Positions 10,338 to 22,957 of a DNA stretch of 64,000 nt are shown here, piece by piece. Location of the stretch: contig NW_024881301.1 in assembly GCF_018691265.1 (NCBI RefSeq), positions 9,685,752-9,749,751 on the forward strand, in the 5' to 3' direction. Positions within the stretch are counted from its first letter, which is position 1. Every line of letters begins with the position of its first letter. The DNA is from Tyto alba. Its lineage: Eukaryota > Chordata > Aves > Strigiformes > Tytonidae. A program made the translations under genes and the position numbers. A model generated the notes under the pieces. The model had not been told where the DNA came from, searched no databases, and saw nothing but the letters and a program-made list of their open reading frames with translations.

Positions 10338-12379
10338 GTAAAGGATAAAGTTGGGATCTGGGCTTCCTAAAACACTGAAGTAGTTCTTAAATATTGCTCT
10401 GAAACAATCTCCAAATGCCATAAAACATTGAAGAACTCAGAGACGGATTAAATTAAAGATATTTTGTTCTCAGAAATATACAGTCTATTAATTTCAATGT
10501 ACCTGGACAAATTGAATGAGCGGATAGAACACATTTCTTAGCTGAGGAATGTGTTCCACTTTTGCTTACTTTCTTATGTATTTTTATATTATCTTAAATT
10601 ACTTAAGTTGTTGGCTGTTCACATTTTGCTTTCCTGGATAACTGCAAATTAGACTAGAACATGCATTTTCTTCAACTTTAGTTTTGACATACTAACCAGT
10701 GCGACTCTTTCAATGTTTTCTAATCTTAGTTAAATACAGTAAAGCCATGCACAGCAGTCCATAAATTATTGGATTGCATTCTCAACACAGTGAAGCATAA
10801 ACCACAGTCCCAAAAAGGATGGAATGAGTAATACAAGCAAGAGAAAAATGGTCCTTTATAAAACACAAGATGCAAGTTTCAGTAGAGTAGAGAAAAATAT
10901 GCAACATGCTTCCATCATCAGCATCACTGCGTCTTCAGTCAGCCATGACTTTTGTGGGCTCAATGTTCACTGAATATAAAAGTTATGCTAAAACATTTAA
11001 TAAATAATGCACTAAACATCTGATGATCTGTCAACTCCAACTACACCAGAAAATGTTAAAAAACAGGCAAGTGCTTTTATCACAGATTATGCTCTCCACG
11101 AGTTTGTTATTTGCACTGCATGAATAATTTGTGATTCTAAAAGTTATATTAAAATGTATTTCCCAATGGTATCTACATATACTGCACTGTACTGCTAGGT
11201 CCTACAACATGAAATATTTAAATAATTTGAATATTATTTGTGAGGCAGTAGAAGAGGCATTAGCAGTGAGGGAGAAGAAAGTAGAGGATGTGTAAAATAT
11301 TTCATAGTACAAGATTTCTCAGACTGTACAAAGTACAGCAAATAAAACCATGTAATATTAAGAGAGAGAGAGAAAGGAAACTTACTGAAGGGCCATTTCC
11401 TTGTGTTCTCAGTGGATTTTGGTATTTTTCTTTCTCAAGTTTTGTTCTGGTTTTATTCTAGATTCTTTCTGTCTACAGATCAAATTCCCTCAGATAATAG
11501 GCTGTACTCCTCAGGGTGAAAATGCACACAATCAACAGACAAGTCACCACTGTTTTCAGTGGAGATGTCATGTTTCACCCACTCTGCAGAAAGATTTACA
11601 AGGCTAATTATGTTCCAGCAACACTGTTTTTCTCTAAACAGACAGCACTAAAGAAGGTCATTGCTGCATGGAACAGGGATCCAATAGAACAATGGTGGTG
11701 TTTCCTGACCTCCTGCTTGGAAATCAAATGGGTTTTTGTATACTTCTGTGTGAAAATTCCTACAAATTTCAAAACATCTTTTGCTTAAATAATTTGTCTC
11801 TAAAGGCCCTAGGCCACTGTAAGGCTTGTCCTGGTCAATCAAAAGTTTGCAATGTCACAAGTTCCATTTAGGAGTTTTGATTGCTTTACACCAATTGTTC
11901 CCTGTGGAGTGGTGAGACATTTAGAGGAACCAGTAGTCCCTAGATAGAGTCTCCATTTAGAATACCAAGAGATTATTACAGAACTTGCAGAATGACAAAA
12001 TATTACTGTGCATGACCTAGGTACATTTTCCCAGGTGCTCCTCACTCACCAAAATCAGGTTCAGTGTAGTGGACATCTGTCTTCCAGCACCCAGAAGCCA
12101 ACTTACTGACCAGTCTTTCCAAGCGTTACGTCGGAGTTTCACCACATTGTAATAGGACATTTACTCATAGTTGCAAAAGGACAATCACCAAAATAATTCA
12201 TGTGGGAAATGAGAAAGACTGAGAAATTCATTATCAAGTCAGAGAAAGGGCTTAGTTTGGAGAAATTTTGAACTATAGCTGTTGCCAAACTCCTGTAATG
12301 GGAGTAGGATTCTAAGATTTCTCTCCTTGCCTCAGTTGCATTTCTGCTTTTCTTTTTGACTGCTACACTTCCCTCCTGC

Positions 12380-12475
12380 AAGCCTTTGGCTCTGTAGGCA
12401 GTAAAGTCCTTAGGGCAGAGCAGCAATTGCTTTTTATGATACATGTTTACAATGCTTCACAAAATGGGACCTTAA
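12380..12475 (+). repeat. Faint ancient interspersed repeat (L3/MIR-like 3' end)
   Basis: GTAGGCAGTAAAGTCCTTAG followed by GGCAGAGCAGC, then TACAATGCTTCACAAAATGG followed by GACCTTAATC. This resembles the amniote repeat tail 'TAAGCTCCTTGGGGCAGGGA...TACAGCGCCTAGCACAATGG' with 'GGTCCTGATC'. The two blocks occur in the right order and spacing but with many mismatches. It could be chance or a copy of a related LINE tail. Confidence 0.4.
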
Positions 12476-14636
12476 TCTCCTAATAAATGACATTCAAATA
12501 GTAAATCTGTCACCTTTCTAAAAATACTTTGTTCATTAAAAATAATAGAGGAAAAAAAATCATTACACACATCGTACATGCTTGACAGTTTAATTGAACT
12601 GGTGCTTGGATCTACTCCTAATATTTGCTTGAGATAAGAGTTCTTCTGTTTCTCCCTTGTTTCCCCTCCCTCATGAAAACAGACATATATTCTGATTGTG
12701 GGCACAATTTCCTAGGCCTGCATTCAGTGCTTTATCACATATTCTTCTGTGATTTTATTAGTAAGATGTTGGGGGGATACTTACAAAAGCTGCAAGTACT
12801 TCTGTGTGTGTGTATGCATACATCCAGCTACACATTAAAAAAGGTGGCTCTGCTGAGTGATTTGTTCTGACAGCTGTGTTGTCAAGCTACTGCAGAAATG
12901 AGAAAGAAAGATGTAAGCTGCATTGAATGAATAAGATCCTGCTGTAAAACATCTCCAGCAGCTTTTAAAGTACACAGCTAGCAGAACACATCAAAAGGTC
13001 TAATGAGCTTTAAATAAAAAAAGAGAGAGAGGCTACACGAAGCAGCAGCAATCCCCAAGGACGAAGGCCCTCCCAAGAGGCACTTCTCACCCAGTTTAGA
13101 CAGGAAAAAGAGCCAACAGGACACAGGGAGGTGCTTCTGTCCCACGAGAGACGGATGTGACAGGAGAGGCAGATGAAGTGCCAGGCTCATCAGTTCCCTT
13201 GACAGATGACCCCTGAGGCCACTGCTACTGACATCGGGCCATGAGTTTTCAATGCAGATCAGCTTTGCTCTAGTGCCTATCCCAGCCATTTTATTTTCTG
13301 GAAGAGAGGGAGAGAAGCAGGAGCTTTGCAGCCAAAATTGCAGCAAATGGTCTTCGAGAAGGCAACATCCTCAATACAGCAGAGAGAGCAAAGGTATTTT
13401 GGGGACAGGGGCGTTTAAGAGCAGCAAAGAGACCATGACAGCAACAGCAAGTGTAGGTAGATTATTAAAGGAACATTGCCAGATTAAATATCATACTTTC
13501 TAACAAATTGGTTTGTCTGTGTTATAAAAAGATTATTAAAATAGAAAGAGTTTAAAGAATCTAATTTACTCTCTCCTGCTAAGGTGTTTGCATCCTGCAT
13601 TGCTCCCAGCTTGCACTATAAAACTAGACTAGTCCATTTCACTTTTACTGATAGTTTCTGGTTGATTTTATTTTTGGACTCTAATTCTATCTTATTACAA
13701 ATTGCAATAAAGCCTTGAGGCTTCCCAACAGGTCATGGCAGTCTTGTGCAGAGCACTATAGAGGCGTAATAAACAGCAACACAGAAGTACAAACAAAAAC
13801 GGGCTTCTATGGATGAAACAAACAAGTAAGAAAGAGATTGGGACTGCAAGAAGACAATGGTGGTAACAACATATACATTATACTGTATATAACCATAAAT
13901 ATTGTATTTACCTTATATTGTGAATATTGTTACTTATTAAAAATATATTATGTGTATCACAGCTAGCCTATTCTTAGTTATAATTACAATCTCCTGTTTT
14001 CTTCATTCAGGTATCAGTCACAAGACTCTACCACCATATAAGTTGTATTTAGTCTTAGAATGTAGGAACACAAAGGAGAAGACAGCCTTGCTCCAGGGAT
14101 AGCCCCCTTATACCAGGTGCTACTTCAGGGTAAATTATATGTTATAAAAATGCTTTACAACTTGCACCAAGTAGAGCTATTTATTTTTGCTTCTCTTTTC
14201 AAAACAATTTCTGTTTTATGCTTACAGGACCTAGAGTTGGAGACTTACTGTACAAAAACTCTTCTCTAGTGTTGAATCTGATCCTCTCAGTAGTACCTTC
14301 TTACCCAATACACAAATATGGCATTCTGCTTTTGACCACTGAGATTCAAGCATGCACCTCCTATCACGCTTCTGAAAGCCTTTAATGCTCCAAAATTGGC
14401 GTAAAAGGACTCTGATTCAACTGACCTGTGTGTTGCCCGCTTCCCTTCAGTGGGGACCTACTCTGCTGCCCCTTGGCTTCAGCGGTGGACATGCTTAGGA
14501 TTCAGGTGTTTCAGGGACCCAGTTACTGTCTTGCCACTGCATTGGGTGAAGAAAGCTTTGGTTTTTTACCTCAAATCACATTTGATTCAACCCAGGTTAA
14601 GGTAAAGAAAACAAGCATGTTCATACCATTTACAGG

Positions 14637-14675
14637 AAATATATATCTATGTCTATATCTATCTATATCTATATG
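14637..14675 (+). repeat. (TATC/TATATC)n short repeat
   Basis: An irregular run of TATATC/TATCTA units about 250 bp left of the GATA array. It is the complementary motif class (TATC versus GATA) and so is potentially able to pair with it on one strand. Confidence 0.8.
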
Positions 14676-14926
14676 AAAAACACACAAGAGGAAATAAAAG
14701 AATTGAACTGAATCTGCCTACCGTGAACAGGTAAGAAAGATTTCTTTCCCACAGCCAGCTGACACAGTGTTTCTCTTCTGACAAGGTGGTAGCTGGGTTT
14801 CTGCTTCTGCCCTGCCTCCTCCTACCATCACATCAGTTACCACTTTCCCCTTTTGAGACTTCTGCGAAGGGTTTGACCAGTTCATTCTTTTACCTTAAAA
14901 CTGTTTTCTGTTCTTCTGAACGAAAA

Positions 14927-14931
14927 TAGAT

Positions 14932-15007
<76 letters not shown>

Positions 15008-15038
15008 ATAGATGATAGATAGATGATAGATAGATAAT
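14927..15038 (+). repeat. (GATA)n microsatellite
   Basis: Over 100 bp of almost pure GATA repeats. The last 35 bases are interrupted by GATGATA and AATA variants. The length suggests a polymorphic locus. Confidence 0.97.
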
Positions 15039-18000
15039 AGTTCAGCCATAGTCTTCATTTACATTTTTTCTTTTAATTTACGAATGTGAAAGTCTCAGTT
15101 AGACTTGGAGCCATTTTCCATACCTAACTTGTTTATAAATGATTGTTGTGCTTCAGTAAGACATAAAAGTCTCCTGTCAATTTTTGATGACAACTAGGCA
15201 TTCTTTAGTGTAGGAAGCATCTTTACTGGAGTTTATATCAACTTATAGATCAAAATAATACAGGATAAAAACAACTTAAAAATACTTCTCTGTTGCTTAT
15301 TACTGGCTGTTGATTGAAGCCAGACATAACAGCTGTAACATTTTGGGACTACTGACCCCCAGCTTCTAACTCTAAGGCATATTCCAAAATCATGTCTTTA
15401 TAATAACAAGAATCTTAATCAATCTGTTTAGAAAGATTAAGGCAGAGACATGAGTGGCAGGTAAGATAAGAAGGGAATAATACAAAAGAGGAATATTTAA
15501 AGAAAAACAGGAACAACCCTGAAACAACTTAGGTATCTTAAATGCTAGAACTGCTTTTACAGCAATATATTTAAAGTAACACAAGAATAATTTTAATAAC
15601 TATATGGGAAGGAATTCAGGTTTTATGAAAAACTGCACAAACCTGAACAAATTGAATTCCCAAACTCTTGACAGCACTAGCATTTCATATGTGTGTAATC
15701 CAGAGCAGCATCAAGTTTTCACAGAGCTCAGCACAGCAAAACTGATGAATTACCATCTCTGAGGTTATCATATTGATGTGGTTCACAATTTTTACCTTTT
15801 TAACATCAGTAGATTATGCCTTAGTAACCTAGAAATATTGACCAAGGCTCAAATCTTCTCTCCTTCCTCTCCATGCAGTTAAGAACAAGTTAGGAAACAA
15901 AAGTTTAACTATTCTACTGCATGAAAGAATAAGCCTAGAAACAATTTACTGAAAATAAGAGCTCCAGACATACCTTCAAAAAAGAATAAAAACCAACTAA
16001 GCACCATTGCAAATTGCCTATTTTCCTAAGGCACCCGCTAATTTCTGCCTCTACAGATTTCAATCATCAGTGTTAACTAAAGGACTTCTTTACTGATGCT
16101 TCTTTATTTCTCCATCTTCATGATCAGGTTAGATTTACAGGGAATGGAGGAAGAGTTGACTAGTTTTCATTCACCAAAATCTAGAAGAAAGACAGATTTT
16201 TCAGAAAACAATCTTCAGCTGAGTACCTATGTTAATAGTGTCACAGTACTAAAGTAATAACTGAAGTAGCAAACAAGGCTGAGGGCTCTGCTGATTTAAG
16301 GAGCAAGAAAGTGAGAAGTCCTTCTGTAGAACTCTGTTGAAAAATGGAGGTAAAAGAAAACAGAGTGAGATGAGAGGCTTCGAAGAATTCACAGCTGTAT
16401 AATTAATACAATTTTCTGCTTGCCACCTGTCAAATAGAAAATTCTATTTCTAGAATGTTACTATGAGGAGGATAGCTCCTAATATGCATTGGTGTGTGCT
16501 CTAACAACACAGAAAAAATTTTGGAGTGCAGTATTACTAGGTTTAGTAAGTTTAGCTAAAGTAAGAAGAAATAATTTGATTATGCGTGAACTCCTTCCAG
16601 CTCTTAACATCTTTTTTATTTTTTGTCCTATATCACAAGTCACCTCTCCAAATACTAATAAAGGGATTTGGCAGCTATCGGGAAGGCACTGGAAGAGCTG
16701 CGTTTTTATCAAACCTAGTCTAGATGTCATTCTTGCACCCATACAACTAAATCAATGAAGGGTTTGATTTCATTAATACTGTTATATCATCATAATTACT
16801 GACATGAAATTCACTGCATGAAATGTGTCAATAATTGTCAGGTTTTATCCTGTAACTCTCCTAAAATTAAACTTGATAAATTTTTCTGTGCTTTAGATAT
16901 GCCCCTGGTGTATAACACATACACATCAGCCAATAGGGTTTTGAAAACATTATTGAACCAGGAGGACAACTGATCATATGATACTTCTTTCAATAAAAAG
17001 ATGATGGGTGGATCATTCTGGTAATGAAGTAGATATGAAACAAAGCCAAGGAGACTGTCAGAAAACAAGTCTTCTCTCTCCCACTGGTGCTACTACTTGT
17101 TCTCACTACTGGCAGCATCTTTCCCAACTTCTGTGTATTCAGAAGAGCAGGAAGGGGGGATGGTGCTTTTGCAGCTGTTCTCTTAAACATAACTGGCAAC
17201 AAAATGGGCTGGATTCTTTTGCTAAAGGGTTTCTTCTTAAACTCATAAAATCATCTCATACTCCCACTCAGAAACATAGGGAAGTTAAATATGCCTCTGA
17301 AGAATCAACCCATAATAGCTCATTCGTATTATAAGGTACCAATTTTACTCAGTAAATGAAGCAAGATTTCAGTATTAACAGGAGATGTGAATTTGGAAAG
17401 CCATAGAAGTGCTTTTCTATCCTCCATATTCAGTCATAAGTACCAACACTATCATTCAAAACCTTCAAAGCTTAGTTTCATAGCTAAAGAACATTAAATT
17501 GTGAATGCTAAAAGGCAGCAGATTATTGGGTGTATGTAGGTGGGTGAGTGAATGTCCATCCAATGGGTTGAACTTATGCACCCTTAAGCTGGCTACTTGT
17601 TACTGAAACTGATATGGGCTGGTTGTAGATTTTGATAACAACTGAACTAAACAAGTCACACATCCCAAACCCTCCAATTTATAGAGAGACATAAGACAGA
17701 AACACTTATCGGGAGTCCTCTGCATACACAGTATTCAGACTGGGAAAAGCAGGGCCCAAGAAGAGAAGCCTGAAGTAGTGGTCTCAGAAAAAGTGGTCAT
17801 AGGAAGGAGAGGAAACTCCTGAGCGAAAGAGAGATCTTAGAAGTGTAGAAGATCCTGGAGATGGGGAAGATGCATAGAGACAAATGTTGGGGGCTGCCAA
17901 AGTCCCTTGGCTAGTGATGTTCAAGACTGGTATCTGTGGTGCAGAGATGCAACACGAACCAACATGAGTCTCTGTCCAGCCTTCCTTGACCAGCAGAAAC

Positions 18001-18056
18001 CTCCCTGTGGAAAAGGAAAAATGAGGCCATGGGAGCATTAATGTTGAGCAGGGGGA

Positions 18057-18082
18057 GTGAGTGAGTGAGTGTGTGAGAGAGT
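18057..18082 (+). repeat. Short (GTGA)n / GAGTGAGTGA repeat
   Basis: Four to five GTGA units drifting into GTGTGTGAGAGAG. Confidence 0.75.
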
Positions 18083-20180
18083 CAAGAAGGGTAAAAGCTC
18101 TAATCTCATCAGTACTTAAATAAACCTCAGTGTCCAGATCCAGTTCCAGTACAAGTTGTCATTTTGCTCTGGTGCTTACGTTGGTGCTCACCTACAGATG
18201 TGAATACCCTGGAGCTGCAAGTTCCTTCAGCCTGCCACCCTCTCCCGCCCACCATCTCAGCTACGGGGCAGGCAGAGCCCCAGAGCAGAAGAGCAGAGCC
18301 AAGAATTCTGCCTGGTTTCCATACAGAAATATTTCATTTTACTTTTCTACATCCTCTCCTGATAGGAGATCAGCACCCACAGACCCGCCTATACCCTATA
18401 GCTCTCTCACTTATTGTTAGCCTGGTGTCTTATGCCAGATCTTGCTTTAACACTCAATCAACATTACTACACCACCTTGTTGCATACTCCTCCCTGAGCC
18501 CAGGCACTCATGGTAGAGATATTTCTGGGCCTTTCCTCTCACATCATCTCCATACAGGAGCCTGAGTTAAATCTCTTTGCATCCTCAGCTGCTGGTGAGA
18601 TCATGGGGTGGAAAGGAAGCCCCCCGTTGTTGTCTTCCAAGAACCACCTGATTCCTATAGCTCTGCCAGCTGCTCTGGATCCTCCTGATTTCCTCTCTTT
18701 GCAGAGTCCCTCAGCCCTATTTTTAAGCTCTGAATTTGAGTAAAAAGCCCTTCTATAGGAGGGTTTTCAAAGTACCACAAGACCTTTGAGCTTTAATGTT
18801 GACTATTCAACAAAAGTACCAACCCAATTTACACGCCTTCCTTTTACTTTCGCAGACAAGTCACTATCCAGTAATGACTTCAATCGGCTTTTGATCACAC
18901 ATCCACCAGGATTTAGGGGACACAGATGTTTGAGCTCACCTTTCATTTTTTCTTCATCAGCACAAAGAGTGTTTGCATTGTTTTTTCCACACCCAACTTG
19001 TTAAATATCACGGGTGATACAGGGAGAATAGAGAGTTTATTATAGTAGTGAAGAGATGAAAAAGAAGGGAGGAAAGAAGCAAACAGATCTGCTAAGATCT
19101 TTGCCAATGTACATAAAAATACAAGACTGAATGCTGATGACCTTGCTCCCAAAATCCAGACTACATAGACACAAACTAACGCATCATGGCTGAAGAGTTG
19201 GCAACTACCAGGCCAGAGAAAGCAAATGCATCAGAAGATTTCATTCCAGCCTGTTGCTGCTGCAGTAATGCATACGGGAAAAGAAAGAAAGGATTAGCTA
19301 ATTGCTGACCTCAGTACTTATTCGGTTACAGAGTGGGTTGGAAACCTATCCATCAAATGTTTTTTCTTTTGAAAATGCAAATTAGTCAACCCAAAATTGC
19401 TGGTGGGATTGACATCTCTGGATTAAAAAAAAATTTAGAAATAATCATCCTTTTTGATTATTTTTCTTTCAAATTCGTAGTTAACATACTAAAATATTCA
19501 GGGTTTATGTTCAAATTTAAATGGTTTCAGTTTATCAAATGAAATATTTCCATTGACTGATTTGCAAAATATAATTTTGTTCCACTTCATGAACAAGTCA
19601 CTTGTTTTCCACATAGGATGAATATTTTACTAAAGAAAAATATTCTTTATTCAAGAAAAAGGGGGAAATTATATTTTAAGAATTTGTCCTAAGTATCCTT
19701 CTGTGTTTCTCTTTTACTTTTCTAATTCTCAGTGTTCTTGCTAGAGTAAAATGCAGACAAATCTTCACTGGTTTTGCTTTTTCCATCTGGATTGTTGTCA
19801 GAGCCTGCTTGCTTATTTCTAAGCTGGTATTCTAGTTTTGTGGTGGAGGAAGGGAGAGCAGGACAAAATTTATAACTACATTCTCTTTGGGATGCTGTTC
19901 TCATAATGAGCACAAATTGCTCTCATTTATCATCTTGTGATGTAATCATATAAAAGCCTTTCCCATCCTCATCCCTATAAGGTAACTGGTTTGCTGTATT
20001 GGATTATAATGACAAATGACAAAATCTTCTACGTTACTTCAACCATTACAAAATTCTGAAGGGGTTGTTACTCTATAATACTACTAAGGCTTTCTGACAG
20101 AGGTAGTCCATGCTGAAAGCTACAGTTAGAAGTACTCAGTATACCAACAACTTAAGTACCACAGTATTGGCTCTTGCGGG

Positions 20181-20208
20181 AAAAACAAACAAACAAACAA
20201 ACAAACAA
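20181..20208 (+). repeat. (AAAC)n microsatellite
   Basis: About 7 AAAC units. Confidence 0.9.
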
Positions 20209-21618
20209 GCCCTATTGTATTTAAGACAACCCGGAACACCACAGGGAGTAAACTGTGGTTACTTGTTGCATCCGAATGGGAAATAAATTTAGGGGTTCCA
20301 CTTTTGGGATGTTTTAGTCAATAAAGAAAATTCAGTTAGAATTTTCAATGTATCAGTGCTCACAGGCTACAAGAAACATGGAGTTATCTAAAAGATTCAT
20401 TCACTTCCTGTCTTTTGGTAGCTGATAAATCCATTCTGCTCACTTAGGGCGGCCAAAACATGCAGCAATCCAGTAAGAACTGATGGAAGAAATGGGTCCT
20501 CAGCAATGGAGAAAAGTGTTTACCATTTCTCAGGAACAGAGTGTGCTGCTATTTTGGGTAGAAGAGACAGAAATTTCCCCCAGGGTTCCAGGAACAAACT
20601 TTACCATTTAATGTTTCCTTATAGTATTCTAGCATTTTAAAATTTGTCATGCAAATAGGTAAGTACATAATTAATACATAGAATGAAATTAGAACATTTA
20701 GTCTGTTGAGCACAAGATTTATCACACAAATGAACTGTCATTTTGGGAAAATTGAGTACATCCATTTGCATAAGCTGACAAGTACCTGCACAAGTCCTCA
20801 GGTCAACAAGCATCTCCTAAGAAGTTGAGGTCTGATTTTCTTCTATCTTCCACAAGTTTTTTGCTGGAGATATCCATCGAGTTCCATGGACTTCTGCCTC
20901 CTTACACATCTGTGTAAAAGAGATGAGTCAGCTTTCTGATATCATTGTTTTCTTAATTTATACCATCCTTTCTGTAAATTATGAACTGCTCAAATGACTA
21001 AGAGATTGTACTGTTTTCTGTATTAAAATTAATAGTGATACTTTTTAAATATACATAATCTAAATCGCATTGGAACACACAGCGCACATTGAAATATATT
21101 GAAAAAAACATACATTTCCACTCCCCATTTCAATTCATTTTCATAATAAAGAATTTTGCAGGCCTAATCAGCCTTGAGCATACATTTGCTTCACCTTTTC
21201 ACAAGATTAAAATAAAATGATAACATAATGATGTTCTCTAATTATTACACTAGCCTGAAATCAGCCATTGGCTCCAATGAGTTCAGTGAATCTAGTGGTG
21301 AGAGTACTGTGAAATTTTTCATATTGTTAGGTGGTGAGAAAAGTAGTTGACACAAAGCAAGTTGATCCCTTATCACCCAAGGAAGAAAACTTATGTTCCA
21401 TGTATTCTCTCCCTGAGTAAACATAACAGCAAAACTCTTGTTTATAACTTTCATGTTTCTCTTTCTATAAAAATGACTGAACATTTTTTTTTCTCCTACA
21501 GTTTAAGGGCTCTGATTTGTGATATGCCAAGCAGTGAGGCAATGGAAAATTGTGGGTCTTCCATGAAGCATCCCTTGTCCCATACTATTCTTGCATTTTT
21601 CTTTTATGTTTTTAATAC

Positions 21619-21623
21619 CATGG
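21619..21623. repeat. Left target-site duplication (CATGG) of the ERVL LTR
   Basis: Five bases directly abutting the TGTATTGGG start of the LTR. They are repeated exactly at 22757-22761 after the ACCACA end. Together the pair defines the insertion event and both LTR ends to the base. Confidence 0.85.
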
Positions 21624-21802
21624 TGTATTGGGTTTGTGTGGCAAGGTCTTGGTAGCTAGAGGCTACAGCGGTAGCTTCTGTGAGAAGCTGATAGAAGCTT
21701 CCCCCATGTCCGCCAGAGCCAATGCCACCTGGCTCCAAGACAGACCCACCACTGGCCAAGGCCAAGCCCGTCAGTGATAGTGGTAGCACCTCTGGGATAA
21801 CG

Positions 21803-21810
21803 TATTTAAG
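21803..21810 (+). promoter_or_regulatory. TATA-like box of the ERVL LTR
   Basis: TATTTAAG about 180 bp into the LTR, in the position expected for the U3 promoter. It supports the plus orientation of the element. There is no evidence that it is active today. Confidence 0.5.
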
Positions 21811-22080
21811 AAATGGGGGAAGAAAAGCCTCAACAATTGCAGCTGCAGAGAGGAGTGAGAGTATGTGAGTGAATTAACTCTGCAGACACCAAGGCCAGGG
21901 AAGAAGGAGGGGGAGGAGGTGCTCCAGGCACCGGAGCAGAAATGTTCCTGCAGCCCGTGGTGAAGACCACGGTGAGGCCGGCTGTGCCCTGCAGCCCATA
22001 GAGGTTAGCGGTGGGGCAGATCTCCACCTGCAGCCCGTGGAGGACTCCACGCCAGAGCAGGTGGATGCCCAAAGGAGGCT

Positions 22081-22346
22081 GTGACCCCGTGGGAAGCCCA
22101 CACTGGAGCAGGCTCCTGTCAGGATCTGTGGCCCCATGGAGAGAGGAGCCCAGGCTGGAGCAGGTTTGCTGGCAGGGCCTGTGACCCCATGGGAAGCCCA
22201 CGCTGGAGCAGCCTGAAGGACAGCGACCCATGGAAGGGACCCATGCTGGAACAGTTCATGAAGAGCTGCAGCCTGTGGGAAGGGCTCATGTTGAAGAAGT
22301 TCGTGAAGGATTGTCTCTCATGGAAGGGACCCCATGCTGGAGCAGG
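22081..22346 (+). repeat. Degenerate tandem repeat of about 45 bp inside the ERVL LTR
   Basis: The motif (A/G)CTGGAGCAG or a close variant recurs at about 22101, 22153, 22201, 22244, 22289 and 22335, that is every 43-52 bp. Between copies there are related 'CCCATGG.AAGGGACCC' type blocks. The repetition is a property of the LTR family, not of this copy alone. It is GC-rich and produces several spurious open frames on both strands. Confidence 0.7.
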
Positions 22347-22576
22347 GAAGGAGTGTGAGGAGCCCTCCCCCTGAGGAGGAAGGAGCGACAGAGACAACGT
22401 GTGATGTACTGATCACAGCCACCATCTCCTGCTCCCCCCACTGCCCCGGTGCAGCTCAGAGTGTGAAGGTAGAGAAATCAGGAGTGAAGTTGAGCTTGGG
22501 AAGAAGGGAGGGGTGAGGGAAAGGTGTTTTAAGATTTAGTTTTTATTTCTCATTATCCTACCCTGATTTGTTTGGT

Positions 22577-22582
22577 AATAAA
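22577..22582 (+). terminator. Polyadenylation signal in the ERVL LTR
   Basis: AATAAA in an AT-rich stretch about 180 bp before the 3' end of the LTR, downstream of the GC-rich part. This is where the R-region signal of this LTR family is expected. It agrees with the plus orientation. Confidence 0.55.
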
Positions 22583-22756
22583 TTAAACTCATTTCCCTAA
22601 ATCAAATCTGTTTTATCCATGATGGTAATTGGTGAGTGATCTCTCCCTGTCCCACAGGACTTTCAGTATATTTTCTCTCCCCTGTCCAGCTGAGGAGGGG
22701 AGGGACAGAGTGGCTTTGGTGGGCACCTGACACCCAGCCAGGGTCAACCCACCACA

Positions 22757-22761
22757 CATGG
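22757..22761. repeat. Right target-site duplication (CATGG) of the ERVL LTR
   Basis: Exact copy of 21619-21623, immediately after the CA terminus of the LTR. Confidence 0.85.
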
Positions 22762-22957
22762 TAAGCAGCACACTGATGGCACTAACAGTTGAAGAGATTA
22801 AGAAATAGAAACAGGAGTGACATAGTTCTTATCTGATGTTGATCTGCTGCTACTGATGACAAAGTTTCATCTCCATATTCACTGAGTTCTTCAATTCATT
22901 AATTGATATTGATAACACATAACTGCTCAGTGGACATCACAGAGGAATATCACAGCA

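Larger units (their letters stand above)
10046..21618. other. Intergenic, mostly unique sequence
   Basis: Apart from the poly(A) tract at 10.3 kb, the faint repeat at 12.4 kb, the TATC/GATA arrays at 14.6-15.0 kb, the GTGA run at 18.06 kb and the AAAC run at 20.18 kb, I recognise nothing. Frames such as 12978-13346 minus (122 codons) and 18164-18565 plus (133 codons) overlap others and show no domain or splice context. Confidence 0.6.
21624..22756 (+). mobile_element. ERVL-type solo LTR (endogenous retrovirus), intact ends
   Basis: A 1133-bp element that starts TGTATTGGG and ends AACCCACCACA, so the termini are imperfect inverted repeats of the TG...CA type. It is flanked by a perfect 5-bp target duplication, CATGG (21619-21623 and 22757-22761). 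Five-base duplications are usual for class III (ERVL-like) elements. Inside are a TATA-like box (TATTTAAG at 21803-21810), a GC-rich block of degenerate repeats, and an AATAAA signal (22577-22582). I recognise the family as one common in bird genomes as solo LTRs. No internal gag, pol or env region is present, so this is what remains after LTR-LTR recombination. Open frames within it, such as the 133-codon frame at 21830-22231 minus, are not genes. Confidence 0.9.

Noticed and set aside
18164..18565. 133-codon plus-strand frame, preceded by an AATAAA-containing stretch (about 18120) that could suggest an LTR or a gene end
   Set aside because: No LTR termini or target duplication found. A second overlapping frame is equally open and no domain is recognisable.
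21830..22397. Overlapping frames of 87-133 codons on both strands, rich in C/W/G/P
   Set aside because: They lie inside the ERVL LTR's GC-rich degenerate repeat, where low stop-codon density follows from base composition.
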